This document shows positions 8,101-17,195 of a stretch of DNA of 64,000 nt, piece after piece (positions within the stretch are counted from its first letter, which is position 1; every line of letters starts with the position of its first letter). The translations under genes and the position numbers were made by a program. The notes under the pieces were generated by a model, which made no database searches, was not told the DNA's origin, and worked only from the letters and a program-made list of their open reading frames with translations. Location: the NCBI RefSeq assembly GCF_003182355.1, contig NZ_QGTW01000002.1:62001-126000 (forward strand), given 5' to 3'. The DNA comes from Cytobacillus oceanisediminis (GTDB taxonomy: Bacteria; Bacillota; Bacilli; Bacillales; Cytobacillaceae).

Positions 8101-9222
8101 ATGAAAAAATATGTGGTTATAGGTGCAGGAATCCTTGGGGCGTCCGCAGGCTATCACTTGGCAAAAGAAGGTGCAAAGGTTACGGTCATTGACCGCAAAG
8201 ACCCAGGTCAGGCGACGGATGCAGCAGCCGGTATAATATGCCCTTGGCTCTCCCAGCGGCGGAATAAGGCTTGGTATGCACTAGCCAAAGGAGGAGCGGC
8301 ATATTATCAGTCGCTTATTAAAGAGCTTGAGAAGGATGGCGAGACGGATACAGGTTATCAGAAAGTAGGAGCAGTAAGCCTTCATACAGATCCTGTTAAA
8401 CTTGAAAAAATGGAAGAAAGAGCGATTAAAAGGCGTGAGGATGCCCCTGAGGTTGGAGATATTGTGGAGATGTCCCCAGAGCAGACTTCTGAACTGTTTC
8501 CCCCTTTAGCAAAAGAATATGCTTCTGTTCATGTTAGCGGTGCGGCCCGCGTTAACGGACGGGAATTAAGGGATGCACTTCTGAGAGCGGCTGAAAAACA
8601 CGGAGCTGATCTAGTGCAGGGCTCTGCTGAGCTTGTTTGTAATGGAGATGCAGCCACTGGGGTTAAGGCTGATGAAAAGTATTATGAGGCAGATAGAGTG
8701 ATTGTAGCAGCTGGAGCATGGGCTGGTGAGCTTTTTAAACCATTGGGAATCCATTTGGATGTGAAGCCACAAAAAGCGCAAATAGTCCATCTGCAGCTTG
8801 AAGGTGAGAATACAGGCAAATGGCCAGTTGTCATGCCTCCAAACAATCAGTATATTTTAGCTTTTGACGGCGGCCGGGTGGTCGTGGGTGCTACCCATGA
8901 AGATGAAATGGGATATGATTTAAGGGTAACTGCAGGCGGTTTGCAAGAAATTTTCGATAAGGCTTTGTCAATTGCACCTGGTCTGGCTGATGGAACGTTT
9001 GCTGAAGCACGTGTAGGATTCCGCCCTTATACACCTGGTTTCTTGCCTATTATAGGGGAAGTTCCTGGCTTTAAAGGCCTTTACCTATCAAATGGACTTG
9101 GCGCTTCAGGATTGACCGCAGGGCCGTTTCTCGGCGCCCAGCTGGCAAAGCTTGCTCTCGGGGAAGAAGTGGATATTGATTTAGAGCTCTATGATCCTGC
9201 CGGAGTAATAGAGAAAATGTGA
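8101..9222 (+). CDS. FAD-dependent amino-acid oxidase family oxidoreductase (DAO/YurR-like)
   Basis: 373 residues. The dinucleotide-binding motif VVIGAGILGASAGYHLA is at residues 4-20, DRKDPGQATDAAAGIICPW is the FAD-contact and substrate-face segment, and IIGEVPGFKGLYLSNGLGASGLT near the C-terminus completes the DAO fold. These flavoenzymes oxidise D-amino acids, glycine or sarcosine and feed electrons to oxygen or the respiratory chain. It resembles the uncharacterised YurR group of Bacillus. The ATG has a good AAAGGAG site. Substrate unknown. Confidence 0.85.
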   Translation: MKKYVVIGAGILGASAGYHLAKEGAKVTVIDRKDPGQATDAAAGIICPWLSQRRNKAWYALAKGGAAYYQSLIKELEKDGETDTGYQKVGAVSLHTDPVKLEKMEERAIKRREDAPEVGDIVEMSPEQTSELFPPLAKEYASVHVSGAARVNGRELRDALLRAAEKHGADLVQGSAELVCNGDAATGVKADEKYYEADRVIVAAGAWAGELFKPLGIHLDVKPQKAQIVHLQLEGENTGKWPVVMPPNNQYILAFDGGRVVVGATHEDEMGYDLRVTAGGLQEIFDKALSIAPGLADGTFAEARVGFRPYTPGFLPIIGEVPGFKGLYLSNGLGASGLTAGPFLGAQLAKLALGEEVDIDLELYDPAGVIEKM

Positions 9223-9228
9223 CTTTTA

Positions 9229-9262
9229 AAGGTGTCTGTCCAGCGAACAGGCACCTTATTTT
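9229..9262 (+). terminator. Intrinsic terminator
   Basis: Stem AAGGTG-x-CTGT / ACAG-x-CACCTT followed by an interrupted T-run. Confidence 0.75.
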
Positions 9263-9388
9263 TATTTTCTACATGTGAAATGGAGATTTGTCCTAAGAAT
9301 ATTGACTGCGGGTTAATAAATCACTTGTTTTCGGGTATACACTAATGAAATCAATTAATAATAGTTACTTTCATTAGGAGGATAAATC

Positions 9389-10249
9389 ATGCGATGGAAA
9401 GGAAGAAGAGCGAGTTCTAATGTAGAAGATCGAAGAGGCATGGGCGGCGGGGGGAAAACGCTCGTTGGCGGCGGCCTTGGAGGGATCATTATATTATTGA
9501 TATTTACCTTTCTTGGAGGCAATCCAGGAGAGCTTTTAGGCAATATGGCAGGAATGGACTCAGGTACATCAGTTCCATACGAGGAGACAGAGCAGGAAAA
9601 AGAGCTTGCACAGTTTGTCTCCGTCGTTCTTGCTGATACAGAAGAAGTTTGGTCTCAAATTTTTGAAGAACAAGGATTAGTTTATAAAGAGCCAACCCTT
9701 GTATTGTATTCGGGGAGTGTCCAGTCTGCTTGCGGGGCAGCATCCTCAGCTGTAGGCCCCTTTTATTGCCCGGGTGATCAAAAGCTTTATATTGATTTAA
9801 GCTTTTATGAGGAACTGCATAGGAAATTCCAAGCTCCAGGGGACTTTGCGATGGCTTATGTAATTGCCCATGAGGTGGGCCACCATGTACAAACCCTTTT
9901 AGGAACAACTGAAGAAATTATGCCTCTTCGCCAGCGCATGAGCGAAGAGAAGTTTAATCAATATCTAGTTCGTTTTGAATTGCAGGCTGATTATTATTCC
10001 GGTGTATGGGCTCACCATGCCCAGGGAATGGGTTATCTTGAAGAGGGCGACCTGGAAGAAGCATTGAATGCTGCAACCGCTGTCGGAGATGACACCCTTC
10101 AAAAAAGAGCACAAGGTCATGTAGTTCCTGAAAGCTTTACCCATGGTACTTCAGAACAAAGGAAATCATGGTTTTATAAGGGATTCCAAAATGGAACGAT
10201 TAAAGGCGGAAACACTTTTGAGAACAGTAATCTAAACAGAAGCTGGTGA
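9389..10249 (+). CDS. YpfJ-type membrane-anchored neutral zinc metallopeptidase
   Basis: 286 residues. The N-terminal MRWKGRRASSNVEDRRG is typical of the family, followed by a glycine-rich stretch and one membrane helix (about 27-45). The extracytoplasmic domain has CGAASSAVGPFYCPGDQKLYID (two conserved cysteines) and the zinc motif HEVGHH at 161-166. The family is widespread but poorly characterised. A cupin gene starts 29 nt downstream with its own ribosome binding site, so the two may be co-transcribed. Confidence 0.88.
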   Translation: MRWKGRRASSNVEDRRGMGGGGKTLVGGGLGGIIILLIFTFLGGNPGELLGNMAGMDSGTSVPYEETEQEKELAQFVSVVLADTEEVWSQIFEEQGLVYKEPTLVLYSGSVQSACGAASSAVGPFYCPGDQKLYIDLSFYEELHRKFQAPGDFAMAYVIAHEVGHHVQTLLGTTEEIMPLRQRMSEEKFNQYLVRFELQADYYSGVWAHHAQGMGYLEEGDLEEALNAATAVGDDTLQKRAQGHVVPESFTHGTSEQRKSWFYKGFQNGTIKGGNTFENSNLNRSW

Positions 10250-10278
10250 TATAAGCCGGGAAAGGAGCGGAATACCTT

Positions 10279-10779
10279 GTGAACCAACAAGTACAAACAT
10301 TTATGCTAAAAGATGATGGACGAATACCAAATAACCCGACATTGCCTGTCATCGTTTATAAAGGTGCGTTCAAGGATCATCCGGATGATATTGAACCCAC
10401 ATTTAACCGCTATAATTGGACCGGGAGCTGGACTGGCGGAGTGTATGATTATCATCATTATCACACTAATACACATGAGGTTTTAGGCGTAAAAGCAGGA
10501 AATGCAACGGTTCTTATTGGAGGCGATGAGGGAGAGCGTTTTGAACTGCATATGGGCGATGTGATTGTGCTTCCGGCAGGGACAGGCCATAAGAAGCTAG
10601 AAAGCAGTGCTGATTTCGTAGTTGTGGGTGCCTATCCGGATGGAAGAGGCCCGAATATGAAGGAAAAAGACCATGCAGAACGTGAACAGGCTTTGGCAGA
10701 AATTGAGAGTGTTTCGGTCCCTGATAAGGATCCTGTTTATGGTGACGAGGGGCCTTTGCTGGAGAAGTGGAAAACGTAA
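10279..10779 (+). CDS. yjlB: Cupin-domain protein, YjlB-like
   Basis: 166 residues forming one cupin barrel: HYHTNTHEVLGVKAG (metal-binding motif 1, residues about 56-70) and GDVIVLPAGTGHKKL (motif 2, about 95-109). This is the YjlB group of Bacillus, of unknown substrate. The start is GTG 10279 with AAAGGAG upstream. A MITE-like repeat begins 31 nt after the stop codon. Confidence 0.82.
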   Translation: MNQQVQTFMLKDDGRIPNNPTLPVIVYKGAFKDHPDDIEPTFNRYNWTGSWTGGVYDYHHYHTNTHEVLGVKAGNATVLIGGDEGERFELHMGDVIVLPAGTGHKKLESSADFVVVGAYPDGRGPNMKEKDHAEREQALAEIESVSVPDKDPVYGDEGPLLEKWKT

Positions 10780-10810
10780 AGTGAATTGTCCGATTCCTTT
10801 TTAAATATTT

Positions 10811-11044
10811 GGCTCTGTTAAATTTGCCTGTTGATTTCCGCTTCAGGTACTCAGCTAAACGTGGGCGGTCCGACGTTCCTCGGTGCATTCGCACCTGTGG
10901 GGTCTCCCGTTGACACGCTTCTCCCGCAGGACATTGAATAAGCTTCCTCCGAATAAACAACGCACGAAGGAAATGTGTCAGCATTTCCGAGGATTTCGCA
11001 CCTTCCACTCCACTCAACAGGGTGCTAAAATCAACAAAAAAGCC
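10811..11044. repeat. MITE-like intergenic repeat, family 1 (copy 1, inverted relative to copies 2 and 3)
   Basis: Begins GGCTCTGTTAAA and contains the core features shared with 21953-22141 and 24005-24211 read in reverse: CCTGTTGATTTCCGCT, GGGGTCTCCCGTTGAC, CTCCCGCAGGACATTGAA, and CAACAGGGTGCTAAAATCAAC near the far end. No transposase is encoded. The final end seems clipped and runs into the terminator of the next gene. Elements of this kind are common between genes in Bacillaceae. Confidence 0.75.
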
Positions 11045-11072
11045 AGAAGAGCAACACCTCTTCTGGCTTTTG
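11037..11072. terminator. Intrinsic terminator of the peptide transporter
   Basis: Perfect 10-bp stem GCCAGAAGAG / CTCTTCTGGC; on the minus strand it is followed by GGCTTTTTTG. Confidence 0.85.
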
Positions 11073-11084
11073 CATTTCTACCTA

Positions 11085-12578
11085 TTAACGTACACCCTTC
11101 ATATATCCCTGAATCTTTGGACTCAATAGGAATAAGATGATAGACAGTACGATTGCAGATGCACCGATTACACCGAAATAGGTCATTTCAGTTTCCGGGG
11201 TATAGAATTTAACGATTTGTGCATTGATAGCCTGTGCCGCAGCATTTGACAGGAACCAGAGGCTCATAGTTTGTGCTGAGAAGGCTGCAGGCGCTAATTT
11301 TGTTGTTGCTGAAAGTCCTACAGGTGATAACAATAGTTCACCAAGTACGACGATGAAGTAGCTGAGCACTAGCCATAATGGGTTTACCAGAGAATCGGTT
11401 CCGCCCATGTAAGCAGGTACCAGGATCACGATGAATGATAGACCGGCAAATAATAGTCCCAATGAGAACTTTTGTGGAACTGAAGGCTGGCGTTCGCCCA
11501 TCTTCACCCACATCCATGCAAACACTGGCGCTAAGAAAATGATAAATAATGGGTTAAGCGATTGGAACCATGCTGGTGATATATGAATTCCCATGAAGTC
11601 CAGCTGTGTACGCTTATCAGCATAGTTAGCCAAGATTGTTGAACCTTGTTCCTGAATCGCCCAGAACATAACAGATGCGATAAACAGCGGAATGTACGCA
11701 ATGATTCGTGAACGTTCCACATCCGTTGTCTTAGGGCTGCGATACATAACGGTAAAGTATGCAATTGGGATTGTGATCCCTAAAATACCAACAAGCGCGA
11801 TAAAAGTATCTACTGTTAAAAGTCCTGTAGGAATACCAATTGCAACTAAAATCGCAATAATTAAGGCTCCCAATCCAATACGTGTGTAAACTTTTTTCTT
11901 TTCATCACCTGTTAATGGGTTGGCAACAAATGTTCCAGCCAATCCTAGGTTCTTCTTCTTTGTAAAGATAAATACCAGTAATCCAAAGAACATACCTACT
12001 GCAGCAATACCGAAACCTAAGTGAAAATTATACTTCATTCCAACTGTTCCGACAATTAAAGGTGCAAGAAATCCGCCAAGGTTAATACCCATGTAGAAAA
12101 TACTGAAGCCGGCATCACGGCGCGTGTCTTGCGGACTGTAAATTTCCCCGACAACGCTGGATACGTTAGGCTTTAGAAGTCCCGTACCAAGGACGATGAG
12201 CACCATGGATACAAAGAACATTGCAAGGCTTCCAGGAATAGCAAGAGCGATATGACCAAGCATGATTAAAACTCCGCCGTAGAAAACAGCCTTTGAAGTT
12301 CCGAAGATTCTATCTGCCAGCCAGCCTCCAATAATCCCGGACATATAAACTAATGATCCGTAGATAGACATGATGGCAAGTGCAGTTGTTTCATCAAGGC
12401 CTAATCCGCCTTTTGAAACCTCATAATACATATAAAATACAAGGATTGCTCTCATTCCATAGTAAGAGAAACGTTCCCAAAACTCAGTGAAGAAAAGTGT
12501 GAACAAGCCCTTAGGATGGCCAAAGAAGCCTTTTTGAGGCACACTTTCAACAATTTTCTGCCTATTATTATCTGTCAT
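11085..12578 (-). CDS. dtpT: POT/PTR family proton-dependent di-/tripeptide transporter
   Basis: 497 residues, 12-14 membrane helices. The proton-coupling signature E-x-x-ERFSYYG is present in helix 1 (FWERFSYYGMRAIL, about residues 33-46), with the family signature FSIFYMGINLGGFLAPL around residue 160. Long extra loops match bacterial DtpT. It imports di- and tripeptides into the cytoplasm. A single-gene unit with an AGGAGGAT site and its own terminator. Confidence 0.93.
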   Translation of the reverse strand: MTDNNRQKIVESVPQKGFFGHPKGLFTLFFTEFWERFSYYGMRAILVFYMYYEVSKGGLGLDETTALAIMSIYGSLVYMSGIIGGWLADRIFGTSKAVFYGGVLIMLGHIALAIPGSLAMFFVSMVLIVLGTGLLKPNVSSVVGEIYSPQDTRRDAGFSIFYMGINLGGFLAPLIVGTVGMKYNFHLGFGIAAVGMFFGLLVFIFTKKKNLGLAGTFVANPLTGDEKKKVYTRIGLGALIIAILVAIGIPTGLLTVDTFIALVGILGITIPIAYFTVMYRSPKTTDVERSRIIAYIPLFIASVMFWAIQEQGSTILANYADKRTQLDFMGIHISPAWFQSLNPLFIIFLAPVFAWMWVKMGERQPSVPQKFSLGLLFAGLSFIVILVPAYMGGTDSLVNPLWLVLSYFIVVLGELLLSPVGLSATTKLAPAAFSAQTMSLWFLSNAAAQAINAQIVKFYTPETEMTYFGVIGASAIVLSIILFLLSPKIQGYMKGVR

Positions 12579-12770
12579 GTATAATCCTCCTTTAGCTATT
12601 CTATAATATCTTTCATAGTTTCAAATTGTCAAAAAAAGTTTTATGTAGCCATGGTTATTATTGACTTTAATAATAAATAATTGAATTATCCTGTAAATTT
12701 ATCTAGAATTTTATTTTTTCAGAATAATTATTGTTTTCATGCTTTTTAAAAACAAGCTTATTATTCCCAT

Positions 12771-12802
12771 AAAAAAAGCCACCCAAACCGGCGGCATTTT
12801 TT
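12771..12802 (-). terminator. Intrinsic terminator of the GGDEF gene
   Basis: Minus-strand stem GCCGCC / GGTGGC with GGTTTG loop, followed by seven T. Confidence 0.75.
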
Positions 12803-12811
12803 CATATTCTA

Positions 12812-14080
12812 TTAAACCTCAGCAAGTACTGTATTTTTATTACTAAATGGCTTATCATGAGCGTTACTGCTTGATAGCCTGTTTTTGCCCAAATCCTTTG
12901 ATTGCAGCAGCAACTGGTCTGCATAAACATATGCTTTTTCGATTGAAAGCTGCTCATTTATTTTATAGAAAAACAGTCCAAATGACGCAGTATAGGATAG
13001 TGAAATGTTTTCTTCCTTAAATTCGGCTTCAAAAGTGCTGTCTTCAATTCCCTTGCGAATTTTTTCCGCCAATAAAACGCTCTCCTGGTAGTTGCGATTT
13101 CTGAGAAAAATCGTGAACTCTTCTCCGCCGCTGCGAAATAAGCAATCTTCTTTTGAAAGATAGCTTTTTAGCGTATTGGCAAAATGCCTGATCGCCTGGT
13201 CGCCAACAGCATGGTTGTAACTATCGTTTATTCTTTTGAACTTATCTATATCCGCCACTATAATGCCGATATATTCATCCTTCCTGTTCAGCTCAGTCAT
13301 TTTTTTATCCATATAGGCCCGGTTGTATACACCTGTTAAAAAGTCTGTATAGGCCATCTGTTCAAATTTATCCCGTTCTATCTTATTTTGCAGCATTTGA
13401 GATTTTGAAAGAAATGAACGGCTTACAAGATAATTCAGGACAAATAAACTAATAAGCATTTCCCATTTGCCTTCTTGAAGGAATAGCAGCAAAAGACCAT
13501 TGGTGAAGGCTATTTTCCCCATATCCAGGACACTTCTTGTTTTAATAAAATCTATTGCTTCCCTTTTGGTTTTAATATCTCCCATTAAAGAGAAAATGGT
13601 GATTAAGAAAGCATCTGAAAGCAGGGATGTGACGGTTATAAGGATAAGCATAATTATCCAAAAACCAAACGGTACTGGCTGCAAGAGGGGATAGAGAAAA
13701 TTAAACAGATAAAAAGCAATCGAGTTACTGAGCACGAAGGAACCGATATTGTAAAAGGTATGGACAAATTCATCCGGATCAGCTGTTTTCGTACGCTTTT
13801 TATTGAAATAAACGGTAAATCGATAGATACCTTCAAAAATAAATAAACCTAAAGGCCCGGTAAATATCCCGATCGATAGGCTGTAATTGATGCCATAATC
13901 CATACTGGTGCTGCCGTTTTTACTGATAATGCGTAAATGATGGTACAAGCTTGAAAAGAACCAATAAATAAACAGCGCTTTTAAATATGCAGGACTCTCG
14001 ACAATGATCCCCTTTGAGGAAAAAGCAATGGCCATAGCAATAAAAAATAGCGATAACATGAAGATTCTTGAGCCATGCAT
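12812..14080 (-). CDS. Membrane-bound GGDEF diguanylate cyclase
   Basis: 422 residues. The first 230 hold six or more hydrophobic segments, an MFS-less integral sensor domain. A GGDEF domain follows (about 240-400) with FDKF-like metal site VADIDKFKRIND and active-site loop SGGEEF. The residues before it are S-K-E-D, so the RxxD inhibitory site is not preserved, and product inhibition by c-di-GMP is unlikely. Predicted to make c-di-GMP at the membrane in response to an unknown cue, affecting motility or biofilm. The start has GGAAGGGAG upstream. Confidence 0.88.
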   Translation of the reverse strand: MHGSRIFMLSLFFIAMAIAFSSKGIIVESPAYLKALFIYWFFSSLYHHLRIISKNGSTSMDYGINYSLSIGIFTGPLGLFIFEGIYRFTVYFNKKRTKTADPDEFVHTFYNIGSFVLSNSIAFYLFNFLYPLLQPVPFGFWIIMLILITVTSLLSDAFLITIFSLMGDIKTKREAIDFIKTRSVLDMGKIAFTNGLLLLFLQEGKWEMLISLFVLNYLVSRSFLSKSQMLQNKIERDKFEQMAYTDFLTGVYNRAYMDKKMTELNRKDEYIGIIVADIDKFKRINDSYNHAVGDQAIRHFANTLKSYLSKEDCLFRSGGEEFTIFLRNRNYQESVLLAEKIRKGIEDSTFEAEFKEENISLSYTASFGLFFYKINEQLSIEKAYVYADQLLLQSKDLGKNRLSSSNAHDKPFSNKNTVLAEV

Positions 14081-14645
14081 AGAGCTGTTCTCCCTTCCAT
14101 TGTATGTATATCTCTATTTTAAAGGAATTTTTTTCTATAAAATAGTTTAATCTAAAATATTTTCATAATTTTATAACATTTAATTTCTTTTTACAGATAT
14201 TCCGTAAGCCTCCCATCAGTAACTGAGCACAGCATCAGGACTGTACGTGATTTTCGGGGAAAGTTACAGCGCAAGCAGTCTCTGCCCCTTTAACAAGCTC
14301 TTGTCCATCTGCCACTTTGAACATTCATCTGACATCCACATAAGAGAATCCCAATATTGACAGCCATCTTGACTAAATGTAGTGGATTCGGCCATTGATG
14401 AAAATCTTGAATTTTATTTATCCTGATAAACAGGTTCCAATTCAATGGATCTTGAGTGAAGCTTAAATAACCGATTTATTTATGCATTTTTAAATTCTAC
14501 TTTTCAAGGGATGTCTGGTTAATAGTCAACCAGACGTCCTTTTCCTTTCTTTAATTTAGTCCTTGAAAGCAAAGAAAAAAATATATGGACAAAGAGGAAG
14601 CTTTAATAGGATAAAAGCGCACTTTTATTTGCTGAAAACAAAAGT
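14081..14645. other. Gene-poor spacer before the par locus, with an orphan terminator-like hairpin
   Basis: No convincing gene. At 14508-14545 there is a stem GGATGTCTGGTT / AACCAGACGTCC followed by TTTTCC, a good terminator with no gene ending before it on the plus strand. This suggests that something upstream has been lost or that an untranslated RNA ends here. The rest is AT-rich and unstructured as far as I can see. Confidence 0.5.
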
Positions 14646-14715
14646 GTATGCAAGTATACAATAAAGTTTACAAATGTGTACAAAAACGTAAACAAGTATT
14701 CAATCTTGTATTCTT
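14646..14715. repeat. parC-like iteron array 1
   Basis: Seven GTnnnCAA-type units (GTATGCAA, GTATACAA, GTTTACAA, GTGTACAA, GTAAACAA, GTATTCAA, then GTATTC) start at 14646, 14654, 14666, 14676, 14688, 14696 and 14708. Spacing is about 10 nt with an 8/12 alternation, giving a composite period of about 20 nt. The same units recur in array 2 just before parM. Confidence 0.7.
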
Positions 14716-14735
14716 ATTGATGTAGAGGCATGTGT

Positions 14736-14765
14736 ACTCATATGTATACATGCATACATATGAGT
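14736..14765. repeat. Perfect 12-bp inverted repeat
   Basis: ACTCATATGTAT - ACATGC - ATACATATGAGT. It follows iteron array 1 directly. It may be an operator or part of the centromere; there is no T-run, so it is not a terminator. Confidence 0.65.
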
Positions 14766-15290
14766 ATATAGGCTTGCCAAATGAATATCTTCTGGTGATA
14801 TACCTAAGCCTTTAAAGGTGACGCGAGAATTGTCTCCCTGCCTTTTTTCGATATTATGTTCAGCGCATATACTATGCTGATTTATGACAGGAGGCTATAT
14901 GGACAAAAGACATTGGTATTGATCCCTTGCTTTCATATCCTTTAAAACTAAATCATATTATTCTCCTACTATTAAATGAAGAGCATAATATATTGAAGGC
15001 AATGAGTAAAAAGAAGATAAAGAAGCGATCGAACGAGCAACGCAGCGTATGCTATGAGGAGTGACGAAACTGACGCCAGATCGCCGCTCATCATTTACTG
15101 GAAGTGTTTATTTAACCCCCCTTCCCCTCTTTTTATATTTAAAAAAATGCTTTTATAGGTAAAATTGTTTTTTGGCTTCATTAATGAGAAAGGGACGGTT
15201 TGACTGTGTCCAGTTTCAAATCTTACGCTTCCGACTGTGATTCAAATAACCCAGCTTAGCGAAATCATTTTATCCTGGTAGGGGAGACTT
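14766..15290. other. Spacer between iteron array 1 and the small reading frame
   Basis: Contains AGGAGG at 14889 followed by ATG and a frame that stops after six codons; a neighbouring frame stays open to about 15063 and ends in a Lys/Arg-rich tail (MSKKKIKKRSNEQR...). This could be a decayed small gene with one frameshift. Nothing else is recognisable. Confidence 0.3.
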
Positions 15291-15470
15291 ATGCCGGGGG
15301 TTCCGTTCGTAAATCAAGCAGCATATGTCCAATGGATAAAAAAACCTCATGTTCAGCGAAAAGGTATTAAGTACCTGGGTTTGATACAGAGGACAGTAAT
15401 GTTGGGGTTTCGTCATTTTACGCCCTGCTCGGTTTTGCCGTTGGAAAGAGCGAACATAAATATGGAATAG
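15291..15470 (+). CDS. Hypothetical 59-residue protein in the par locus
   Basis: ATG at 15291 with GGGGAG five nt upstream, 59 codons, TAG stop. The product is basic and moderately hydrophobic (contains VQWIKKPHVQRKGIKYLGL). I recognise no family. It lies between the two iteron arrays. A second short frame (15475-15657, TTG start, no ribosome binding site) follows after 4 nt and is weaker still. It could be a remnant of plasmid-derived DNA rather than a working gene. Confidence 0.3.
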   Translation: MPGVPFVNQAAYVQWIKKPHVQRKGIKYLGLIQRTVMLGFRHFTPCSVLPLERANINME

Positions 15471-15729
15471 ACATTTGAAAATAGATGATAACTTTAGATT
15501 AGTGTATTCGGCTAAGCTGGAAGAGGAAAAATCAGCTTTAAAGTACTCAATCCAGGAATTTAATCATCCACTTAAAAAAATGGAAAATAAAATTTGCCCT
15601 AAAATAATAAGGGGGGGATTGGTTTTGTTAAATTTTCCATCCTTTGCACTCCGCTAATTGGAAAAATAGTTAATATTTATTAGCTTCATATAGGAAGTGA
15701 GTTAGGATAAAAAAGAACAAATTATGAAT

Positions 15730-15898
15730 GTACACAAAAATGCAAACAAGTATACAAAATGACTGCAAATGTGCGCAATAATGTAAACATGTATACAAAA
15801 GAGTGTGCATACTGAAATATTAAGATGTGTGCAGTCGTGTATACATGTAGTCGAAAAGTGTAAACAAAGATGATCAAGTTTACACTTTGTTTACGTCT
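15730..15898. repeat. parC-like iteron array 2 (probable centromere upstream of parM)
   Basis: Units GTACACAA, GCAAACAA, GTATACAA, CTGCAAA, GTGCGCAA, GTAAACAT, GTATACAA, GTGTGCAT and others start at 15730, 15742, 15750, 15763, 15771, 15783, 15791 and 15803, repeating the 12/8 alternation (composite period about 20 nt). The array ends with an inverted repeat, AGTGTAAAC / GTTTACACT (15857-15885). In type II plasmid partition loci the centromere lies upstream of parM and is bound by ParR; pSK41 uses 20-bp iterons. Confidence 0.75.
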
Positions 15899-16002
15899 TT
15901 ACGCTTTCATTACTTTTTATCTCCTCTCATTGTAAAATCTAGTAATCTCGATTACTCTTAAATAAACACCTCTATTTAAGAGAATGAAAGGATTGAAGTG
16001 AA

Positions 16003-17184
16003 TTGAGTAATTCAAGAATTGCAGCAGTTGATGTAGGGAACGATTCTATTAAAGCGATATTTGGAAAAATGGATGCAGAATTAAACATCCCAAATGTAAT
16101 TGCAAGAGATGTTGAAGATAGACCGGTTATTGGAATTGAAGAGCTGGACAGCAAGGATCCGCTTGAAGGTATACATATTAGAGTCCACTCCCCTGCCCTG
16201 AAAGAAAATAATGCGATTTATCGTGTTGGCCACTTGGCGACAAAGAGTGACAATGCCACTGAGCTTGATCCTGGAAGCAGCAAGTCTGAAGAAGATCAGA
16301 CATTAGTAATGCTTTTTGCCACATTGGCATTGGATGCTGTTCAGAGGGATGGTTCAACAGGTTTTAAGAAATCAGGAAATGTCATTGATTCAAACTATAC
16401 GCTTGGGACAGGCCTTCCCCTTCGTGAAGTAAAAGAAGGAAAGGATGCCGGTTATCGTTCAAAATTACTGGGATCAGTCCATCAGGTTGAGTTCCTTGTT
16501 ACACCTAAATATCAAGGTTTAAAGGTCAACATCAAATTTGATGAAGTCAAAGTTTATCCTGAAGGTTTTGCAGCTTACATTAATCTTGTAATGGACAATA
16601 ACTTAAACATTATTAATAAGGATTTAATTGATAAGCGCATTCTTATTCAGGATATTGGCGGGTTATCAACCGATATTGCTGTGATTAAAAACCGCAATGT
16701 CGATGATGACAAAGCTCAAGGATTTAACCTGGGGGTTTCAGAAGCGCTTGAATCAATCCGCGAAGAAATCAGATCGAAGCATGGCGTTGAGCTGGACAGC
16801 CGCAGAGATGTAGTTGAAATCATTACGAAAAAGAATGACCGCAACCACATCATGGTAAAAGGAAGCCGGACAAGCGTCCATGATATAACTGACCGCATCC
16901 TTCTTGACCTGGCTAAGAAGCAGTATCGCCTGCTCCGCAATGTGTGGCAAAAGAACTCGCAAACAGAAATCTGCTACTTTGTAGGCGGCGGTTCTATTGT
17001 TTTAAAAGATTATCTGAAGACTTTAAATAACAATCTTGACGGATATAATATTGATTTCTTCGAGGATGAAAAAGAAAGCATCTGGATGATGTCAAATGCT
17101 TATTATAAGCTAATCTCGGATTTTACAAGAAGAACGAATAAAGAAAAGGCAGACCAGGACAAAAAACCTGTTAAAGCCAACTAG
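16003..17184 (+). CDS. parM: ParM/StbA-family actin-like ATPase
   Basis: 393 residues. Actin-fold signatures are AAVDVGNDSIKA (phosphate 1, residues 5-16), QDIGGLSTDIAVI (phosphate 2, about 217-229) and YFVGGGSIVLKDYL (adenosine region, about 325-338). ParM polymers push ParR-bound DNA apart in type II plasmid segregation. The start is TTG 16003 with AAAGGA upstream. The next gene, 11 nt downstream, encodes a ParR-like protein, and an iteron array lies immediately upstream, so the locus has all three parts of a parMRC system. No replication gene is beside it and the flanks are chromosomal, so it is either a domesticated or a recently integrated plasmid module. Confidence 0.88.
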   Translation: MSNSRIAAVDVGNDSIKAIFGKMDAELNIPNVIARDVEDRPVIGIEELDSKDPLEGIHIRVHSPALKENNAIYRVGHLATKSDNATELDPGSSKSEEDQTLVMLFATLALDAVQRDGSTGFKKSGNVIDSNYTLGTGLPLREVKEGKDAGYRSKLLGSVHQVEFLVTPKYQGLKVNIKFDEVKVYPEGFAAYINLVMDNNLNIINKDLIDKRILIQDIGGLSTDIAVIKNRNVDDDKAQGFNLGVSEALESIREEIRSKHGVELDSRRDVVEIITKKNDRNHIMVKGSRTSVHDITDRILLDLAKKQYRLLRNVWQKNSQTEICYFVGGGSIVLKDYLKTLNNNLDGYNIDFFEDEKESIWMMSNAYYKLISDFTRRTNKEKADQDKKPVKAN

Positions 17185-17195
17185 GGTGATACTTC

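Noticed and set aside
15475-15657. 60-residue frame in the par locus
   Set aside because: TTG start without a ribosome binding site and no recognisable family.
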